Below the pieces are notes generated by a model. It ran no database searches. It saw only the letters and a program-made list of their open reading frames with translations, and was not told the DNA's origin. Below, piece by piece: positions 59,227-64,000 of a DNA stretch of 64,000 bases. The translations under genes were made by a program, and so were the position numbers. This stretch comes from Tubulanus polymorphus. Taxonomy: Eukaryota > Nemertea > Palaeonemertea > Tubulaniformes > Tubulanidae. The stretch spans positions 4,214,501-4,278,500 of the forward strand of contig NC_134035.1 of assembly GCF_964204645.1 (NCBI RefSeq). The letters run 5' to 3'. How positions within the stretch are numbered: position 1 is the first letter of the stretch; each line of letters starts with the position of its first letter.

Positions 59227-59411
59227 TTATAAAGAACAGTATTTCTGGTCTCCTGATGTTCGTTTTACACCTGACGATGATCTCTAGGGTGAGATCGAAA
59301 CGTCGTGTCTTATATATATTTTAGATTGAATAAATAAATTCTTGTTTCTAAATTCTTTTTATCTGTAAATAGTGGGTTTTTATCTTATAAAGAACAGATT
59401 TTCTGATCTCC
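59227..59411 (+). repeat. solo terminal-repeat-like copy flanked by direct repeats
   Basis: The body at 59268-59400 is a diverged copy of the 17187-17331 terminal repeat. It is bracketed by imperfect direct repeats of about 27 bp with TTATAAAGAACAG and TTTCTG(G/A)TCTCC, starting at about 59227 and 59385. They are either a target-site duplication or two units of a 158 bp tandem. Confidence 0.55.
59268..59312 (+). ncRNA. candidate hammerhead-ribozyme-like motif (best stem)
   Basis: CTGACGA is at 59271-59277, followed by one T and a perfect 6 bp stem: GATCTC 59279-59284, loop TAGGGT, GAGATC 59291-59296. GAAAC (59297-59301) and GTCGTGTC follow. AC/GT around GTCGT would give a minimal stem III ending in GUC, the usual cleavage triplet. 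Stem I pairing is poor in this copy. Confidence 0.4.
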
Positions 59412-59483
59412 GGAAGTTCCTCATAACGAGGTCCCGCTGTACAATAATACGCTACACACCGAAGAAGTTAGGCTAAACAAAAA

Positions 59484-59678
59484 TGATACCTTGTTTCTCC
59501 GCAGCGGCCGGGTCATTTTTGAAAAATTATGATAAAATTTATAAACAGTTCATTTCTATAGCGGCCGGGTCTGTTATGGTAAAATTGATCACGATTTTAA
59601 AAAAAGTAATGTATAGGGTAGATAGGCGGCCGGCCGGGTCAACATTCAAGCTCAGCAGAGCGGAGAAACAAGGTATCA
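59484..59678. mobile_element. small element with perfect 19 bp terminal inverted repeats
   Basis: TGATACCTTGTTTCTCCGC at 59484-59502 is exactly repeated inverted at 59660-59678. The interior has three GCGGCCGGGTC boxes (about 59503, 59560 and 59630). No coding capacity. The frame running through it is not a credible gene. Confidence 0.75.
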
Positions 59679-60030
59679 ATTTTTTTAGCCTTATATCATA
59701 ATGGTGAATGCCTGTTTAACCTGAATGGCGAAAAAAATATAGACTAGTCTTTATCATTTTTCAACGCGGGTAATAATATAAGAATTATTTTGTCTTTTAT
59801 CTATACTGATCTCTAGACTTGTTGATCTGTCTCGCCCCGCGGATAGCGACGCACGCGGCCTCCACAGCGCACGTGGAGTCCATCCGTATTCGTCGGAGAA
59901 CATTTTAACACCAGGACTATACACGAGTCCCCGGCGACTCGTTTACACCGGCGGAATCATAATCAAATACACGACATCCGGTCGAGATTAGAGTAAAGCC
60001 ACACGTAACGCCGCGTCGTTCTCGAGCGCC

Positions 60031-60065
60031 GTATAATATATACACGCCTGCTACAACATCAGCCT
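60031..60065 (+). promoter_or_regulatory. TATA-box core promoter, candidate for the exon at 61466
   Basis: TATAATATATA at 60032-60042 is followed 29 bp later by an initiator-like CATCAGCC (60058-60065), inside a CpG-rich block (59830-60160). It lies about 1.4 kb upstream of the signal-peptide exon on the same strand, fitting a 5' UTR exon and an intron. The linkage is inference. Confidence 0.4.
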
Positions 60066-60479
60066 CGACTCGCGCCGGGACCGACGACGTCTGCGAGAAA
60101 ACACGTCGAATAAATCTTCACTAAAACCGCGACTCTTACGTCCGCGGACATCGGGGTGTCGTTTACGCAGTCATTACGCTTACGTTTCGTATGTATTAAC
60201 GACAAAATATCGGCTTCGCGTTTGCGTGGAATATACCCCCGAGGAGAGACGGTCTCTTACTTTCTCTGCGTGATTCTTATTTCATCACGAATTAGACGAT
60301 TTGTTTTCCGTTTGTTTTCGTCGCGCGAAATCGTTTTTTTAATGCGACACGAAACACACCGCATGTCGAAGTCAACAATCATTTTAGAAATCGTTTATTT
60401 CTATGCCGAAAATCTCATTGTTGTAGATGACAATTTGATAATCAAGAACGTTGTTCCAATGAGTTGTAGCTTATACCGA

Positions 60480-61136
60480 TACTTTACAATTTTGGCTTGG
60501 ATTTGAGACCAGTGTAAGACGAACCTAATTCTATAGCCAATCTAACAACTTAAGACCAGTCTAAAGACCATCTTACAGTTCTATGATAGCCAATCTAACA
60601 ACTTAAAACCAGTCTAAAGACCATCTTACAGTTCTATGACAGCCAATCTAACAACTTAAAACCAGTCTAAAGACCATCTTACAGTTCTATAGCCAATCTG
60701 ACAACTTAAAACCAGTCTAAAGACCATCTTACAGTTCTATGATAGCCAATCTAACAACTTAAGACCAGTCTAAAGACCATCTTACAGTTCTATGACAGCC
60801 AATCTAACAACTTAAAACCAGTCTAAAGACCATCTTACAGTTCTATAGCCAATCTGACAACTTAAAACCAGTCTAAAGACCATCTTACAGTTCTATGATA
60901 GCCAATCTAACAACTTAAAACCAGTTTAAAGACCATCTTACAGTTCTATAGCCAATCTGACAACTTAAAACCAGTCTAAAGACCATCTTACAGTTCTATG
61001 ACAGCCAATCTAACAACTTAAAACCAGTCTAAAGACCATCTTACAGTTCTATAGCCAATCTGACAACTTAAGACCATTGTTTCAAGATTTACGGCCACTT
61101 TTGGACTTAGGCCTCGACCGTGCACCGCCCCGCTAG
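60480..61136 (-). mobile_element. AGTTGCACAG-type element with amplified interior
   Basis: Both flanks of the array match the ends of the 57225-57356 element in reverse orientation: GACTTAGG/GGCCACTTTTGGAC on the right, and GAGACCAGTGTAAGACGAAC on the left. The array therefore arose inside one of these elements. The terminal bases are diverged. Confidence 0.6.
60522..61078. repeat. tandem array, about 53 bp units with higher-order A-B-C pattern
   Basis: About ten units of CCAATCTAACAACTTAA, AACCAGTCTAAAGACCATC and TTACAGTTCTAT. The junction varies in three ways: GATAG (A), GACAG (B), or a short TAG followed by AATCTG (C). The order is A B C, A B C, A C B C. This suggests amplification of trimers of about 156 bp after the single-unit stage. 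Confidence 0.9.
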
Positions 61137-61465
61137 AAACATATCAAAACGAATCATAATATCGATCTCTTGGGGGCTTATTTTCTTTTCTTTTTTTTCG
61201 CTGATACTTCCTTATTCGTTCATTCCTCGCATACCGCGAAGAAAATCATTTCTCCTCGCTTTATTGATCTAATCGACGATGCCGCCGCGATTCTCTGGAT
61301 ATTCTTTTTTATCCACTTCATTCATATATCGGGGACCCGACGTTTCTTCGGCGTCGCCTCGCTCGACTAAATAACGCGAATATACGTATTCGGAACAGCT
61401 TTGTTGACCGATGTGTTGTGTGGTGGAGTTGACTGAAGCAATGTTTCTCTTGTTTATATTTGCAG

Positions 61466-61564
61466 GGTCATGTACAGAATTCAAGTAGTTATATTTGCAT
61501 GCGCGTTCGCCGTTATTTTTGTCACCGCTAGTTCGGCTGCGAGTAGCGCGCAAAGTAGACAGAG
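61466..61564 (+). CDS. signal-peptide exon of a secreted protein (partial)
   Basis: A very good acceptor (TTTCTCTTGTTTATATTTGCAG in parts: TTTCTCTTG, TTTATATTTGCAG, ending 61465) and donor (AGAG then GTAAGC at 61565) bound a 99 nt exon. ATG is at 61470-61472, the first in the exon. It gives MYRIQVVIFACAFAVIFVTA, then SSAASSAQSRQ: 31 codons plus 2 nt (phase 2). The hydrophobic core and small residues before SSA predict signal cleavage near residue 22-24. A short 5' leader inside the exon implies an upstream non-coding exon, possibly from the promoter near 60031. Following exons were not found in the remaining 2.4 kb. The family cannot be told from the signal peptide alone. Confidence 0.62.
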
Positions 61565-61569
61565 GTAAG

Positions 61570-62420
61570 CAAACATTAAACAGCTCGCCCGTATAAGTAA
61601 CCGCCAATATTCTATTCTATAGGAAGGAGAATTTTCCACCAAAAAAGATGCGGCTTATACTGGCGAAATATTTGATAAAGACCCCAACCGCAGGTCTTAC
61701 CGTAGTCTCGAACCAGGGACCTCGATATTATATACATTTATATATATTTTTTTTTTTTAATTTACAATTTAAGTAGTAGCATAATTAAATACAAAATATT
61801 GTGATAAACGACGCGAATTTACGAATGTAAAATGGTTTATCCCCCCCCCTGAGTTGTACAGCGACTGACAAAGCTTAGAAGTTTGATTTCTGAAAGTCTT
61901 AACCACCGCGCTTAACATTCTAAAACTACATTATAATAGTAGAAGTTGAAAATCAATTGCCATATAGGTGCTTTTAAAGAGGAAAGTTTTCGATCTGGAT
62001 TCGAAGGCATACGATATTTTGATTTATTTATTTTCTATTTATTCCTTATTTACGAATTAATTAATATCATCGTCAGTAGCTGTATTTACGAACAATAAAG
62101 GAATAATTTTTAGGTTCAATCTCTGATTACAACATTACGACCAAGCCTTACGATTACTATAGATTCCAATATATTTTAAGGTTTTTTAACTATATCGGAC
62201 TTGCACTTTTGGGTGAACGTCACAAATGACGTTGTCCTATTATCCTCCCGGGAATGCAGATAAGCTGCAAGTCCCAATCCTTAAATTGCACTAACAAAAA
62301 AAAAATACGCAAGGCTCTCAAAAATACGACTACTTCGAAATTGGAATTAAACTTTTCGGTATCTGCCGCGCGTGAATGAGGATCTATAGTCTCGGCTCGG
62401 TGATTGCGGTAAGCCCTCGC
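61570..62420. other. no recognisable feature; presumed intron
   Basis: AT-rich, with T, A and C runs (61747, 61843 and 62296). No exon supported. Confidence 0.45.
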
Positions 62421-62426
62421 TCGCAC

Positions 62427-62589
62427 CTGAGCACACCATGTTGTTTAATTTCACCGCGGCCTGCAGGGACTCCGCGGCGATAAGCGCACGTCGTTGAAAA
62501 GGCGCGCGTATGAATAAGTTACGAAGTTTCTCCGGCGCAGTGTCAACATCCCGTAACGCGTTCGAGTTGTTGGAAACGAACGACGTCAT
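62427..62589 (-). CDS. probable first coding exon with donor, unknown family
   Basis: ATG is at 62589-62587, with an in-frame TAA 18 nt upstream. The frame gives 54 codons, MTSFVSNNSNALRDVDTAPE, KLRNLFIRAPFQRRALIAAE, SLQAAVKLNNMVCS, to a donor (CTCAG then GTGCGA, exon ends 62427, phase 1). Third positions are C/G-rich and the latter half suggests amphipathic helices. There is no signal peptide. If real, the gene runs leftwards on the minus strand, opposite to the 61466 exon and overlapping its intron. An acceptor-like TTACAG lies about 40 nt upstream, so a 5' UTR exon is possible. Confidence 0.38.
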
Positions 62590-62599
62590 CGCTACATTT

Positions 62600-63580
62600 C
62601 GCGGTTATATTCAATTTTCTGTAATTTATCACCGGCGAAATTGATCGGTTTAATCGCTTCGGCGTGTAGGGCGTTTATTGGTGAGCGTTTTATTGCAGAG
62701 GCAAAACCGAGCCTTTGTTTGTTAGATAAGAAAAGAAGGGTCGCGATGATAGGACTTCAGTCTCGAGCCCGCCTATAATCACGAGCTCTCGCGCAAGTTC
62801 GACCACTTGCGATAACGGTTCAATGAATAATGCATCTGTAGTGTTTTCAGCACGCGGTAATAACTTCGTTATTAAAGCAGGGATGGTTCATTAGGCCACG
62901 TGAAAATGGTCGCGTATTTTCTCGTCTCAATCTTTTGAAATGCGTGTTCGCTTTAGCCGTGTATAATCATTTCGTACTATGTCCATAGAAAACATTCGGG
63001 ACCCAATTTCACAAAAAAAAATCATCTGAAATGTTTGGAAAGTTGTGAAGGAGCCTGGCGTCGAAGCAGTGGGTCGAAGTACGAGCTTTTGCTATTAGTA
63101 TATAGAGATAGATTAAGTCAAATATTCGGTTAGTTGCATTCGTTTACTTCACGTTTGCAATGTCGACAACAATTCAGACTCAACCGTTTTGAGCGTAAAC
63201 TTGTTCCTGCACCGATCGAATCGAAAAAAAAGATCAGCTATCAGTCATCTCTATTTAGATTCGTTCTAAAAATTCAATTTAGCCGATATGAAAAAAAGAC
63301 AAACTGGTCCGACGAAAGATCAGCTGTAGCCAATTCTATTCTATTGCGTACCAAAAATTCGCTGTTGATATTCCGAACGGTTAGAGTATAAGTCGATGTC
63401 GTATATACACGGCTTCTCGTTACTTAGCGGATAAGTAATCGGAGCCGTCCTACTCCCTTACCAATCCAATCAACGTTCAATTTGTGTCCGTTCTTGACCT
63501 AGCCATCAGCGCGTATAACCTGCACCGATCAAAATATACTGTCGACAAATTGACAGATTTATAGGGTATAAACATAAAAA
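62600..63580. other. no recognisable feature
   Basis: A short palindrome, CGCAAGTTCGACCACTTGCG, is at about 62793-62812. CGAGCTTTTGCTATTAGTAT near 63082 looks like an end fragment of the hammerhead-like repeat (minus strand). Nothing else supported. Confidence 0.4.
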
Positions 63581-63584
63581 CCCA

Positions 63585-63697
63585 GGGCCCGGTTTTATAG
63601 ACTGGTATCACCTTTAACCCGGGGGCTAACTCAATTGATAATGAATTGAGTTAGCCCCCGTGTTAAAGGTAATACCACAGTCTATAAAACCGGCCCC
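63585..63697. mobile_element. near-perfect foldback (MITE-like) element
   Basis: 113 bp. GGGCCCGGTTTTATAGACTG at the left pairs with CAGTCTATAAAACCGGCCCC at the right, through to GGGGGCTAACTCAATT / AATTGAGTTAGCCCCC around a GATAATG centre. Arms are about 52 bp with a handful of mismatches, which suggests recent origin. Confidence 0.9.
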
Positions 63698-63792
63698 ATC
63701 ACTCAAGCGTTTTGAAAATGGCTAATATCGAGTTGAGACGTTTAAATCCTCTTACACACTTAATCTTTGGTAATAGGTTTAATTCTTCAACC

Positions 63793-63901
63793 AGGACCCA
63801 GTTCCATTTTGAGTTCAGATTTGACTCCGAGTTGACTCATAGAAAATGGACTGATTTCAACTCGGAGTCAACTCTTAACTCACCACTGTGGAACTGGATT
63901 C
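63793..63901. mobile_element. foldback (MITE-like) element, GGACCCAGTTCCA family
   Basis: Left end GGACCCAGTTCCATTTTGAG, right end CACTGTGGAACTGGATTC. Internal TTTGACTCCGAGTTGA pairs with TCAACTCGGAGTCAA. It is the same family as 15903-16012. Confidence 0.75.
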
Positions 63902-64000
63902 AGTGGCTCGTTTACCCTCAAATTTTATCACTATGAGTTAACGATAGTATTTAGTATTTATCCGCTATGGTTAGCTTTAACAAACTTCTAACTCGATAGC

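Noticed and set aside
62755-62815. GTTCGA-containing palindrome as a tRNA T-arm
   Set aside because: Stem lengths and the missing A-box do not fit a tRNA.

Overview
This is animal nuclear DNA, most likely from a non-vertebrate and probably marine animal. I cannot place the phylum from the sequence. The evidence is AT-rich sequence full of stop codons in every frame, CpG not depleted, GT/AG splice signals, LINE-type 3' tails, tRNA-derived repeat fragments, many short foldback elements and several microsatellites. There is no long uninterrupted gene, no operon, no rRNA and no CRISPR. Nearly all of the window reads as intergenic or intronic.

Coding content is sparse and appears only as isolated exon candidates. 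The two best are signal-peptide exons with good splice sites: a minus-strand first coding exon at 9630-9861 and a plus-strand exon at 61466-61564. Each has a TATA-like core promoter upstream. Next come a plus-strand Cys/His-rich terminal exon (57492-57761) and a minus-strand exon with a donor (62427-62589). Weaker candidates are at 203-467 (CSxxCG motif), 28475-28615 (signal-peptide-like), 33339-33517 and 36795-36903. Transposon protein remnants may lie at 16416-16568 (Harbinger-like) and 37529-37804 (LINE reverse transcriptase C-terminus). I could not link any of these exons into a gene model.

The repeats are the main content. (1) An approximately 100 bp interspersed family folds like a hammerhead ribozyme: a CYGATGA core, a 6 bp stem and GAAA. 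One copy shows a compensatory change in the stem. Copies lie near 10.7, 20.9, 42.5 (an inverted dimer), 45.7 and 47.0 kb. (2) A second class has CTGANGA, a hairpin and GAAAC, near 16.9, 17.2, 22.0, 25.7, 41.7, 44.2 and 59.3 kb. This resembles motifs known from Penelope-like elements. (3) From 17187 to 25793 there is a large composite with nested inverted repeats (outer 145 bp, inner about 400 bp) around AT-rich sequence with no recognisable gene. (4) At least eleven foldback elements start with variants of GGGGCC-AGTT. (5) One of these has an internal unit of about 53 bp amplified to about ten copies with an A-B-C higher-order pattern (60522-61078).

Other tandem arrays lie at 8.3, 14.0-14.45, 27.5, 33.6 and 56.0-56.5 kb, and a 169 bp (GA)n tract lies at 50.5 kb. 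Possible regulatory sequence includes two perfect TGACGTCA (CRE) sites at 6993 and 58375 and several TATA-like cores.
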